Positions 49,539 to 59,457 of a DNA stretch of 64,000 nt are shown one piece after another; position 1 is the first letter of the stretch; each line of letters opens with the position of its first letter. The notes under the pieces are model-generated. The model was not told the origin of the DNA. It saw only the letters and a list, made by a program, of their open reading frames with translations, and searched no databases. Where the stretch lies: NCBI RefSeq assembly GCF_900112605.1, contig NZ_FOMJ01000004.1, forward strand, positions 62,001 through 126,000, given 5' to 3'. This DNA is from Thiohalospira halophila DSM 15071 (GTDB lineage Bacteria; Pseudomonadota; Gammaproteobacteria; Thiohalospirales; Thiohalospiraceae). The position numbers and the translations under genes were made by a program.

Positions 49539-51848
49539 ATGCCGAACAACGTCGTGGTGGTGGAGTCGCCGGCCAAGGCGAAGACCATCGAGAAATACCT
49601 GGGGGGGGACTACAAGGTCCTCGCCTCCTACGGCCACGTGCGTGACCTCCGGCCCAAGGAGGGCGCGGTGGACCCCGATGCCGACTTCTCGATGCACTAC
49701 GAGGCCATCGAGCGGAACCACCGGCATGTGGACGCCATCGCCAAGGCGCTGAAGAAGGCGGACAACCTCTACCTCGCCACTGACCCCGACCGCGAGGGGG
49801 AGGCCATCTCCTGGCACCTCTACGAGCTGCTGCAGGAGCGCGGCGCCCTGGAGGGCAAGCACGTGGGCCGGGTGGTCTTCCACGAGATCACCAAGGGCGC
49901 CATCCAGGAGGCCATCGCCGAGCCGCGGACCCTCTCCGACGACCTGGTCCATGCCCAGCAGGCGCGCCGCGCCCTGGACTACCTGGTGGGCTTCAACCTC
50001 TCCCCGCTGCTGTGGAAGAAGATCCGCCGCGGCCTCTCCGCCGGTCGGGTCCAGTCGCCGGCGCTGCGGCTCATCGTCGAGCGCGAGGAGGCCATCGAGG
50101 CCTTCCAGCCCCGGGAGTACTGGAGCGTCGAGGCCGATCTCACCGCCCAGGAGCAGGGCATCGCCGCGCGGCTGACCCACTTCGCCGGGGAGAAGCTGGA
50201 GCAGTTCTCCATCACCGACGAGGCGCGCGCCACCGAGGTCCGCGAGACGCTGGAGAAGGCCGCCAGCGGCCAGCTTACCGTCCACCAGGTGGAGAAGAAG
50301 CAGCGCCGGCGCAACCCCTCGGCGCCCTTTACCACCTCCACCCTGCAGCAGGAGGCCTCGCGCAAGCTCGGCTTCTCCGCCTCCAAGACCATGACCGTCG
50401 CCCAGCAGCTCTACGAGGGCGTGGACATCGGCGGCGAGACGGTGGGCCTGATCACCTACATGCGGACCGACTCGGTGAACCTCGCCGACGAGGCGGTGGG
50501 GGAGCTGCGCTCGACCATCGAGCAGCGCTACGGCAAGGACAAGGTCCCGGGCAAGCCGCGTAGCTTCAAGACCAAGTCCAAGAACGCCCAGGAGGCCCAC
50601 GAGGCCATCCGCCCCACCGGCGCCGAGCGGGCGCCGGATACCCTGCAGGGGCTGACCAAGGACCAGCAGCGCCTTTACGACCTCATCTGGAAGCGGGCCG
50701 TGGCCTCCCAGATGACCCACGCCACCATTAACACCGTGGCGGTGGACCTCATCCCTGACGGGGAGCCGGGCCACACCTTCCGCGCCACCGGCTCCACCAT
50801 CGAGGACCCCGGTTTCATGGCGGTCTACCGCGAGGGCCAGGACGATGGCGAGGACAAGGATGCCGAACGCATCCTCCCGCCGCTGGCGGAGGGGGAGACG
50901 GTGACCCTGGACGCGGTGCGCCCCGAGCAGCACTTCACCGAGCCGCCGCCGCGCTACACCGAGGCGACCCTGGTGCGGACCCTGGAGGAGCACGGCATCG
51001 GCCGCCCCTCCACCTACGCCAGCATCATCGCCACCCTGCAGCAGCGCGAGTACGTGGAGATGGACCGCAAGCGTTTCATCCCCACCGACGTCGGCCGGGT
51101 GGTGAATCGCTTCCTCACCAACCACTTCCCCCAGTACGTGGACTACGACTTCACCGCGCGCCTGGAGGACGAGCTCGACGAGATCGCCCGGGGCGAGCGC
51201 GACTGGGTGCCGGTGATGCGGGAGTTCTGGGAGCCCTTCCACCAGCAGGTGGAGGAGAAGGAGCAGAGCGTCTCCCGATCCGAGGTGACCCAGGAGGACA
51301 TCGGCGAGGCCTGCCCCGAGTGCGGCAAGCCCCTGGTCAAGCGGCTGGGTCGGCGCGGCGCCTTCATCGGCTGCACCGGCTACCCCGAGTGCCGGTATAC
51401 CCGCAACGTCGACGAGGATCCCAACGCCCCCCGGGAGCCGGAGAAGGTGGAGGGCCGCTCCTGCCCCGAGTGCGGCGGCGACCTCATCATCCGCCAGGGC
51501 CGCTACGGCAAGTTCATCGGCTGTAACAACTACCCCGAGTGCCGCCACGTGGAGCCGCTGGAGAAGCCGGAGCCCACCGGCGTGACCTGCCCCGAGTGCG
51601 GCGAGGGGGAGCTGAACAAGCGCAAGTCGCGCGCCGGCAAGACCTTCTACTCCTGCTCGCGCTACCCCGACTGCAAGTACGCGGTCTTCGACCCGCCCAT
51701 CCAGGAACCCTGCCCGCGCTGTGAATGGCCCATCCTCACGGTGAAGACCACTAAGAAGCGGGGCCGCGAGAAGGCCTGTCCGCGCAAGGAGTGTCGCTAC
51801 AGCGAGCCCTACCCCGAGGAGGAGGGCGAGGAGGAGACCGGGGAGTAG
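49539..51848 (+). CDS. topA: DNA topoisomerase I
   Basis: Type IA enzyme that relaxes negative supercoils. ATG 49539 opens MPNNVVVVESPAKAKTIEKYLG; a TTG two codons earlier is unlikely. 769 residues. The Toprim acidic motif DPDREGEAISWHL and the catalytic tyrosine in LITYMRTDSVN are intact. Four C-terminal zinc-ribbon-like units follow (CPECGKP, CPECGGD, CPECGEG, CPRCEW). An acidic tail EEEGEEETGE closes the protein. No strong ribosome-binding site is visible. Confidence 0.97.
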   Translation: MPNNVVVVESPAKAKTIEKYLGGDYKVLASYGHVRDLRPKEGAVDPDADFSMHYEAIERNHRHVDAIAKALKKADNLYLATDPDREGEAISWHLYELLQERGALEGKHVGRVVFHEITKGAIQEAIAEPRTLSDDLVHAQQARRALDYLVGFNLSPLLWKKIRRGLSAGRVQSPALRLIVEREEAIEAFQPREYWSVEADLTAQEQGIAARLTHFAGEKLEQFSITDEARATEVRETLEKAASGQLTVHQVEKKQRRRNPSAPFTTSTLQQEASRKLGFSASKTMTVAQQLYEGVDIGGETVGLITYMRTDSVNLADEAVGELRSTIEQRYGKDKVPGKPRSFKTKSKNAQEAHEAIRPTGAERAPDTLQGLTKDQQRLYDLIWKRAVASQMTHATINTVAVDLIPDGEPGHTFRATGSTIEDPGFMAVYREGQDDGEDKDAERILPPLAEGETVTLDAVRPEQHFTEPPPRYTEATLVRTLEEHGIGRPSTYASIIATLQQREYVEMDRKRFIPTDVGRVVNRFLTNHFPQYVDYDFTARLEDELDEIARGERDWVPVMREFWEPFHQQVEEKEQSVSRSEVTQEDIGEACPECGKPLVKRLGRRGAFIGCTGYPECRYTRNVDEDPNAPREPEKVEGRSCPECGGDLIIRQGRYGKFIGCNNYPECRHVEPLEKPEPTGVTCPECGEGELNKRKSRAGKTFYSCSRYPDCKYAVFDPPIQEPCPRCEWPILTVKTTKKRGREKACPRKECRYSEPYPEEEGEEETGE

Positions 51849-51852
51849 GGCC

Positions 51853-52431
51853 ATGACCCGGACCATTCCCCGACCCCGTTCCACTCCCTTCGCTGCCCCG
51901 GTGGCCGCCGCCCGCGCCCTGAGAGCCGGCGGCGTGGTCGCCTACCCCACCGAGGGGGTCTGGGGCCTGGGCTGCGATCCGCGTAACCGGGCGGCCATGG
52001 AGCGGCTGCTGGCGCTCAAGCGGCGCGATCCGGCCAAGGGGGTCATCCTCCTGGCCGCCGACCTCGATCAGCTCACCCCCTTCGTCCGCCTCACCGCCGA
52101 GCAGCGCGCCTACCTGGGCCAGCGCTGGCCGGGGCCGGAGACCTGGGTCGTCCCCGCCCGGCTCGGTACGCCGCGCTGGCTGCGCGGTGCCCACCCCACC
52201 CTGGCGGTGCGGGTGAGCGCCCACCCCCCGGCCGCCGCCCTGGCCCGCGCCTTCGGCGGGCCGGTGGTCTCCACCTCCGCCAACCGCAGCGGCCGCCCGC
52301 CCCTGCCGGATGCCCGCGCCGTGCGCCGCGCCTTCGGCCCCGCCGTCCACGTCCTCCCCGGCGAAACCGGCGGCCGCGAACGGCCTACCCCCATCCGGGA
52401 TCTGGCCAGCGGGCGGCAGCTACGACCGTGA
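51853..52431 (+). CDS. tsaC: Threonylcarbamoyl-AMP synthase TsaC (YrdC/Sua5 family)
   Basis: First step of t6A37 tRNA modification: threonine, bicarbonate and ATP to threonylcarbamoyl-AMP. The 192-residue product has VVAYPTEGVWGLGCDP, the KRRDPAKGVIL loop and VVSTSANRSG. It has the short YrdC form without the Sua5 extension. Four bases after topA; the tsaC-like gene next to dprA/hemF is also seen in Pseudomonas. Confidence 0.93.
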   Translation: MTRTIPRPRSTPFAAPVAAARALRAGGVVAYPTEGVWGLGCDPRNRAAMERLLALKRRDPAKGVILLAADLDQLTPFVRLTAEQRAYLGQRWPGPETWVVPARLGTPRWLRGAHPTLAVRVSAHPPAAALARAFGGPVVSTSANRSGRPPLPDARAVRRAFGPAVHVLPGETGGRERPTPIRDLASGRQLRP

Positions 52432-52466
52432 GGGACCCGCGGGATGAGCCAGGGAGGTGGCGGGGA

Positions 52467-52862
52467 GTGGGTACGAGCGAACGGATCCGACTGCACCGCG
52501 TCTATGACGATGACTCTGCCGACGACCCGGGGACGCGCGTCCTCGTCGACCGCGTCTGGCCGCGCGGCATCCGCAAGGCGGACGCCCGGCTGGATCACTG
52601 GTACAAGGAGCTTGCCCCCTCCACCGAGCTGCGCAAGTGGTTCGGCCACGACCCCGAGCGGTGGGACGCCTTCCGCGAGCGCTATCGGGCGGAGCTACAG
52701 GCCCCGGAGTCGCAGGCCCGGCTCGACGAACTGGCCGCCATCGCCCGGCAAGGACCCCTCACCCTCCTCTTCGGGGCGAAGGACACCGAGCACAACCAGG
52801 CCGTGGTCCTGCGGGAGCTGCTGCGGGAGCGGCTCCAGGAGCGGCTCGGCCAGGGGGGCTAG
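52467..52862 (+). CDS. DUF488 family protein
   Basis: The 131-residue protein has IRLHRVYDDD, VLVDRVWPRGIRKADARLDHW, ELAPSTELRKWFGHDPERW and LTLLFGAKDTEHNQAVVL, a typical small DUF488 protein. Function unknown. I prefer GTG 52467, because GGAGG stands just upstream and the conserved part starts right after it. GTG 52428, which overlaps the tsaC stop, is the alternative. Confidence 0.85.
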   Translation: MGTSERIRLHRVYDDDSADDPGTRVLVDRVWPRGIRKADARLDHWYKELAPSTELRKWFGHDPERWDAFRERYRAELQAPESQARLDELAAIARQGPLTLLFGAKDTEHNQAVVLRELLRERLQERLGQGG

Positions 52863-52875
52863 CCGGCGGCTGCCC

Positions 52876-53073
52876 TCAGTCGGGCCAGACGCGGCGGGAG
52901 GGCATGCGCGGCAGCGGTTCCTCTTCCCGGCTCTTCTTCGGGACCTCTTTCTTCGTCGCTTCCGTGGAATCCTCGGTGGTCGTGACCTCCGCCGGTTCCT
53001 CGGCCTGTTCGGTGCCCTGGCTTCCCTTGGCCTGGCGCACGCTGTTGGTCAGTTTCGATGCGGTTCGACTCAT
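52876..53073 (-). CDS. Small disordered partner protein of the ParA ATPase (McdB-like candidate)
   Basis: The 65-residue, low-complexity protein is rich in Ser, Thr, Glu and Lys. A basic N terminus (SRTASKLTNSVRQAK) is followed by an acidic middle and a basic end, RMPSRRVWPD. The only tryptophan is two residues from the C terminus. Its ATG overlaps the stop of the ParA-type gene (ATGA), so the two are co-translated. McdB proteins, which recruit McdA ATPases to carboxysomes, are small, disordered and carry an invariant C-terminal tryptophan. The resemblance is by features only; no homology was tested and no carboxysome gene is in the window. Confidence 0.72.
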   Translation of the reverse strand: MSRTASKLTNSVRQAKGSQGTEQAEEPAEVTTTEDSTEATKKEVPKKSREEEPLPRMPSRRVWPD

Positions 53074-53708
53074 GATGGGAACACCTCCCCGATGAGGTTC
53101 GTGATTTCCGCGCGGGCGGTTTCACCCTGCCTGCCCAGGCAGAAGACGCTTCGGCCCTCCATGGCCGCATTCCGGTAGACGGCACGGCGGCGGATGTTGC
53201 TCTCCAGCGCCGGGATGTCGAACTCCGCCAGGGCCGACTGCATGGCCCGGGAGAGGGCGCTGCGCGGTTCGAGCTGATTCACGACGAAGTACGCCTCGAG
53301 CCCTGGCCGCTGCTGCTGGATGGAGGCCACGGTGTCGGCCAGGTTCATGCTGGCCCAGAGGTCCACGGGCGAGGGCAGCACCGGGATCAGTACCGTGTCC
53401 GAGGCGAGCATGGCCTTGTGGGTGTGATCGGTCTCCAGTGAGGGCGGACAGTCGATGAGGATGTAGTCGTAGTCCGCGCGGAAGTGCTCGACCTCCCGGC
53501 CGGGGTGGCCGCCCACCGCGATGACCGGCACCGGGAAGGGCCGGCTCTCCGGGGCCAGGCCGCTCCACTGCACCGCCGAGCCCTGGGGGTCGGCGTCGAT
53601 GACCAGGGTCCGCCCGCGCTGGCCCAGGCCGGCGGCCAGGTTCATGGTGAGCGTGGTCTTGCCGCTGCCGCCCTTCTGGTTGGCAATGGCGAATACGGTC
53701 GCTGTCAT
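53070..53708 (-). CDS. Orphan ParA/McdA-type ATPase
   Basis: The 212-residue protein consists of little more than the ATPase core. It has the deviant Walker A NQKGGSGKTT (residues 10-19), DADPQGSAVQW, and DYILIDCPPSLET for Walker B. It has no N-terminal helix-turn-helix, unlike plasmid ParA of type Ia. It is separate from the chromosomal parA at 3348-4133 and has no parB next to it, only the 65-residue partner. Such short ParA proteins position cargos such as carboxysomes or chemotaxis clusters. ATG 53708 opens the conserved strand, behind GAGGAAAAGG. Confidence 0.9.
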   Translation of the reverse strand: MTATVFAIANQKGGSGKTTLTMNLAAGLGQRGRTLVIDADPQGSAVQWSGLAPESRPFPVPVIAVGGHPGREVEHFRADYDYILIDCPPSLETDHTHKAMLASDTVLIPVLPSPVDLWASMNLADTVASIQQQRPGLEAYFVVNQLEPRSALSRAMQSALAEFDIPALESNIRRRAVYRNAAMEGRSVFCLGRQGETARAEITNLIGEVFPS

Positions 53709-53878
53709 GGTCCTTTTCCTCACCCCGCTCCCCGTACCGGGAGCCTATCGGAAGGTCGCTGCCGGTTCCCGACCGGCACCTTAGGTCATGGTAGCGCGAC
53801 CGGGCCGCCAAGGGGGAATCTTCCGGGGCCGCCTGCAACCCTGGGTTCCTTCTGGTTACCGGCCCCGGCCCGCCGGCC

Positions 53879-54841
<963 letters not shown>

Positions 54842-54847
54842 CGGTCC

Positions 54848-56362
54848 TCAGTCCACCGGCCGGTCGAGCTGGCGGTAGCCCAGCGCCTCGGTGAGGTGGG
54901 CGGCGGTGACCGCCTCCGCTCCGGCCAGGTCGGCGGCGGTGCGCGCCATGCGCAGGATCCGGTGGTAGCCGCGGGTGGAGAGGTCCAGCCGGCGGATGGC
55001 CTGCTCCAGTAGCTGCCGGCCCGCGGTGTCCAGCCGGCAGGCGGCCTCAACCTCCCCCGGCTCCAGCTCGGCGTTCACCCGGCCGGCGCGCCGGCGCTGA
55101 CGCTCCCGCGCCGCCTCCACCCGCTCCCGGGCGGCCGGGGTTTCCGGCTCCGGCGCGGGCTGCTCGGCGGTGAGGGTATCCACCGGCACCGGCGGCACCT
55201 CCAGGTGGAGGTCGATGCGGTCCAGCAGCGGCCCGGAGAGCTTGGCGCGGTAGCGCCGGATCTGGTCCGGCGTGCAGTGGCAGCGGCCGGAGGGGTCGCC
55301 CAGGTAGCCGCAGGGGCAGGGGTTCATGGCGGCGATTAGCTGGAAGGTCGCCGGGAACTCGGTGCGCCGGGTCGCCCGGGCGATGGCGACCTTCCCCGTC
55401 TCCAGCGGCTCGCGCAGGACCTCCAGTACCCGGCGATCGAACTCGGGCAGTTCATCGAGGAAGAGGACCCCGCGGTGGGCCAGGGAGATCTCCCCGGGCC
55501 GGGGGTGGCTGCCGCCGCCCACCAGCGCGGCGGCGGAGGCGGTGTGGTGGGGCGAGCGGAAGGCGCGACGGTACCACGCCTCGGTGGACTCCTCCGCCCC
55601 GCCGGCCACCGAGCGGATGGCGGCGGCCTCCAGCGCCTCGTCCTCGTCCAGGGGCGGGAGCAGGTCGGGGAGCCGGCGGGCGAGCATGGACTTGCCGGTC
55701 CCCGGCGGGCCCAGCAGCAGGAGGCTGTGGCCGCCGGCGGCGGCCAGCTCCAGGGCGCGCTTGGCCTGGTGCTGGCCGCGCACCTCGGCGAGATCGGCGG
55801 TAATGGCTGGTGGGCCGGGGTCCTCCGGCGGGGCGATCCGGTCCAGCGGGGCGTTGCCGGCCAGGGCGGCGCAGACCCCGGCAAGGTCGTCGGCGGCGAG
55901 GATCCGGGCGTCGCGCACTCGGGCGGCCTCGGCGGCGTTGGCCCGGGGCAGGATCAGGGTGCGCCCGGCGGCCGCCGCCTTCACCGCTGCCGGTAGCGCC
56001 CCGCGTACCGGGCGGAGGCCGCCGCCCAGGGCCAGCTCGCCCAGGAATTCGTAGTGCGGGAGTTCGTCGGCCGGGAGCTGTTCCGAGGCGGCCAGCAGTC
56101 CCACGGCGATGGGCAGATCGAAGCGGCCGCCCTCCTTGGGCAGGTCCGCCGGGGCGAGGTTGATGGTGATCCGCCGGGCGGGGAACTCCAGCCCGGTGGT
56201 GGCGATGGCCCCGCGGACGCGGTCCTTGCTCTCGCGGACCCCGGCCTCGGGCAGGCCCACCACCGAGAGCGAGGGCAGGCCGTTGCCCAGATGGACCTCC
56301 ACCTCCACGGGTGGGGCGGTAACGCCCTCCTGGGCGCGGCTGTGAACGGTCGCCAGTGACAT
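54848..56362 (-). CDS. comM: Competence-related AAA+ helicase ComM (YifB, Mg-chelatase-like)
   Basis: Helps branch migration of incoming DNA during natural transformation. The 504-residue product has an N-terminal Lon-like domain (VVGLPEAGVRESKDRVRGAI), Walker A GPPGTGKSML, Walker B LFLDELPEF, and a zinc-binding-like segment CPCGYLGDPSGRCHC. Convergent with hemF. Together with dprA it makes transformability likely (inference). Confidence 0.94.
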   Translation of the reverse strand: MSLATVHSRAQEGVTAPPVEVEVHLGNGLPSLSVVGLPEAGVRESKDRVRGAIATTGLEFPARRITINLAPADLPKEGGRFDLPIAVGLLAASEQLPADELPHYEFLGELALGGGLRPVRGALPAAVKAAAAGRTLILPRANAAEAARVRDARILAADDLAGVCAALAGNAPLDRIAPPEDPGPPAITADLAEVRGQHQAKRALELAAAGGHSLLLLGPPGTGKSMLARRLPDLLPPLDEDEALEAAAIRSVAGGAEESTEAWYRRAFRSPHHTASAAALVGGGSHPRPGEISLAHRGVLFLDELPEFDRRVLEVLREPLETGKVAIARATRRTEFPATFQLIAAMNPCPCGYLGDPSGRCHCTPDQIRRYRAKLSGPLLDRIDLHLEVPPVPVDTLTAEQPAPEPETPAARERVEAARERQRRRAGRVNAELEPGEVEAACRLDTAGRQLLEQAIRRLDLSTRGYHRILRMARTAADLAGAEAVTAAHLTEALGYRQLDRPVD

Positions 56363-56432
56363 TGCCCCTCCCTGGGCCTGTGGTTCCGCGGCGCGCTCCC
56401 TGCGCGCCGATTCCTGTCTCTCCGGCCCCGGC

Positions 56433-56699
56433 CTACCGGGCCGGGTCGGCCTCGTCGGAGCCCGTGCCCTCCAGCTCCGCCACGCGCCGCTCCAGCTCTT
56501 CCAGCTTGGCGCGGGTGCGGGCGAGGACCTCCGCCTGGGCGTCGAACTCCTCCCGGGTCACCAGCTCCATGCGCTCGAAGGCGGTGTCGAGGACGCCGCG
56601 CAGGTTGCGCTCGGCATCGTCGCGCAGGGTGCGGGCGGAGTCCGGCAGGGCGGCGGCCAGCCGGCGGCTGAGATCCTGGATGAAGTCGCGGTTTTCCAT
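56433..56699 (-). CDS. ubiK: Ubiquinone biosynthesis accessory factor UbiK (YqiC family)
   Basis: The 88-residue helical protein has NRDFIQDLSRRLAAALP at the N terminus and a C-terminal coiled coil (ELVTREEFDAQAEVLARTRAKL). UbiK binds UbiJ and the Ubi complex in aerobic ubiquinone synthesis. ATG 56699; the open frame continues upstream through the regulatory region but without conservation. Neighbour of comM and glnK, as in Pseudomonas. Confidence 0.88.
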   Translation of the reverse strand: MENRDFIQDLSRRLAAALPDSARTLRDDAERNLRGVLDTAFERMELVTREEFDAQAEVLARTRAKLEELERRVAELEGTGSDEADPAR

Positions 56700-56742
56700 G
56701 AGGGGCCTCCCGGCGCCGGAACGGTGTCGGGCGCCATTGTAG

Positions 56743-56759
56743 TGCACCGACCCGGATGG
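56743..56759. promoter_or_regulatory. Upstream, weaker NtrC site
   Basis: Half-conserved site: TGCACC, five bases, GGATGG. Its centre lies about 141 bases upstream of the predicted sigma54 start, matching the distal NtrC site of E. coli glnA. Confidence 0.45.
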
Positions 56760-56774
56760 GGGCAGGGGGCGGCC

Positions 56775-56791
56775 TGCACCGGGTTGGTGCA
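56775..56791. promoter_or_regulatory. NtrC enhancer site
   Basis: Perfect dyad TGCACC-GGGTT-GGTGCA, equal to the NtrC consensus core. Centre about 109 bases upstream of the predicted sigma54 transcription start of torF-glnK-amtB. Confidence 0.8.
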
Positions 56792-56834
56792 CGCATTCGG
56801 TGGATGGAGCCGTGCCGGCTCGATGGATGGGTCG

Positions 56835-56847
56835 CAACTTATTGTTT
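56835..56847 (-). promoter_or_regulatory. IHF site candidate
   Basis: AAACAATAAGTTG on the minus strand matches the IHF consensus WATCAANNNNTTR with one mismatch. It lies in an AT-rich patch between enhancer and promoter, where IHF bends DNA for NtrC contact. Confidence 0.5.
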
Positions 56848-56866
56848 TTTCGATGTTTGAAGAAAG

Positions 56867-56882
56867 TGGCACGGCTTCTGCT
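56867..56882 (+). promoter_or_regulatory. Sigma54 promoter of torF-glnK-amtB
   Basis: TGGCACGGCTTCTGCT has the invariant GG (56868-56869) and GC (56880-56881) exactly ten bases apart and a full TGGCAC -24 box. Expected start near 56892, 45 bases before the porin ATG. Confidence 0.82.
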
Positions 56883-56936
56883 GTAACGGGGGTGCAGGCA
56901 GTTGCTGACAACGACCCACGTAACGGAGAACGCACC

Positions 56937-58083
<1,147 letters not shown>

Positions 58084-58121
58084 GCCGGAACCCACTCGGT
58101 GCAATAAGCGAGGACACAACG

Positions 58122-59381
58122 ATGGAAGCCATCGATCAGGTCACCCAGGTCGCCTACGCCCTGGATACGTTCTACTTCCTCATGGCCGGCGTGCTGGTCA
58201 TGTGGATGGCGGCCGGCTTCGCCATGCTCGAGGCGGGGCTGGTCCGCTCCAAGAACACCGTGGAGATCCTCACCAAGAACGTCGCGCTCTTCGCCGTCGC
58301 CTCGGTGATGTATCTCCTGGTGGGTTACAACATCATGTACGAGGGCTCCTCCAGCTCGGTGATCCCGGGCCTGGCCTTCCTGCTGGGGCCGGACAACAGC
58401 GTGGAGTCGGTCCTCGCCGGCGGTGAGGGCGCACCCTACTACTCCGGGATCTCCGACTTCTTCTTCCAGCTGGTCTTTGCCGGCGCGGCGATGTCCATCG
58501 TCTCCGGTGCCGTGGCCGAGCGGATGAAGCTGTGGGCCTTCCTCGCCTTCGCGGTGGTGATGACGGCCGTCATCTACCCGGTGCAGGGCTACTGGAGCTG
58601 GGGGGGCGGTTTCCTGGCGGAGATCGGCTACTCCGACTACGCCGGTTCCGGCATCGTCCACATGACCGGTGCCGTCGCCGCCCTGGCCGGCGTCCTCCTG
58701 CTGGGCCCCCGCAAGGGCAAGTACGGCAAGAACGGTGAGGTGAACGCCCTCCCCGGTGCCAACATGCCCCTGGCCGCCCTGGGTACCTTCATCCTCTGGA
58801 TGGGCTGGTTCGGCTTCAACGGCGGTTCGGAGCTGAAGGTCGCCGATATCGCCTCCGCCAACAACGTCGCCGCGGTGTTCGTGAACACCAACATGGGGGC
58901 GGCCGGCGGGGTCATCGCCGCGCTCATCACCTCCAAGGTGCTCTTCGGCAAGGCCGACCTCTCCATGGCCCTCAACGGCGCCATCGCGGGCCTGGTCTCT
59001 GTCACGGCGGATCCGCTCTCCCCCAGCGCCGGTCTGGCGGTCCTGGTCGGCGGTATCGGCGGGGTCATCGTGGTCTTCTCCATCGTCGGCCTGGACAAGC
59101 TGAAGATCGACGACCCGGTGGGCGCCATCTCGGCCCACGGTGTCGGCGGCATCTGGGGTGTGCTGGCGGTCCTGCTCTCCAACCCGGATGCCACCCTGGT
59201 GGGGCAGCTCGCCGGCCTGGTCGCCATCTTCGCCTGGGTCTTCCTGGCCAGCCTGGCGGTCTGGGGCATCCTCAAGGTGGTGATGGGGATCCGCGTGGAC
59301 GAGGAGGCCGAGTACGAGGGCCTGGACTACGTCGACTGCGGCATGGAGGCCTATCCGGAGTTCACCGGCTCCAAGAAGTAG
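58122..59381 (+). CDS. amtB: Ammonium transporter AmtB
   Basis: Ammonium channel, 419 residues with eleven membrane helices. It has the AMT motifs FAMLEAGLVRSKN near the N terminus and FGFNGGSELKV, and the two pore histidines lie in VHMTGAVAAL and SAHGVGGIWG. Unlike E. coli AmtB it has no obvious cleaved signal peptide; the start MEAIDQVTQVAYALDTFYFL leads straight into helix 1. Last gene of the nitrogen operon. Confidence 0.95.
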   Translation: MEAIDQVTQVAYALDTFYFLMAGVLVMWMAAGFAMLEAGLVRSKNTVEILTKNVALFAVASVMYLLVGYNIMYEGSSSSVIPGLAFLLGPDNSVESVLAGGEGAPYYSGISDFFFQLVFAGAAMSIVSGAVAERMKLWAFLAFAVVMTAVIYPVQGYWSWGGGFLAEIGYSDYAGSGIVHMTGAVAALAGVLLLGPRKGKYGKNGEVNALPGANMPLAALGTFILWMGWFGFNGGSELKVADIASANNVAAVFVNTNMGAAGGVIAALITSKVLFGKADLSMALNGAIAGLVSVTADPLSPSAGLAVLVGGIGGVIVVFSIVGLDKLKIDDPVGAISAHGVGGIWGVLAVLLSNPDATLVGQLAGLVAIFAWVFLASLAVWGILKVVMGIRVDEEAEYEGLDYVDCGMEAYPEFTGSKK

Positions 59382-59390
59382 CCACTGACC

Positions 59391-59408
59391 GGGCCCCGCA
59401 CGGGGCCC
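59391..59408 (+). terminator. First hairpin after amtB
   Basis: Perfect 7-bp stem (59391-59397 with 59402-59408), loop of four, nine bases after the stop. No T run; it may assist the following terminator. Confidence 0.45.
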
Positions 59409-59417
59409 TCCCACCGG

Positions 59418-59449
59418 CGGGGCCGGTCCTTCGGGGCCGGCCCCGTTTT
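59418..59449 (+). terminator. Intrinsic terminator of torF-glnK-amtB
   Basis: 9-bp GC stem (59418-59426 with 59437-59445) and a run of four T. Stops just before the convergent PAS-GGDEF-EAL gene. Confidence 0.8.
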
Positions 59450-59457
59450 CTTGGGTG

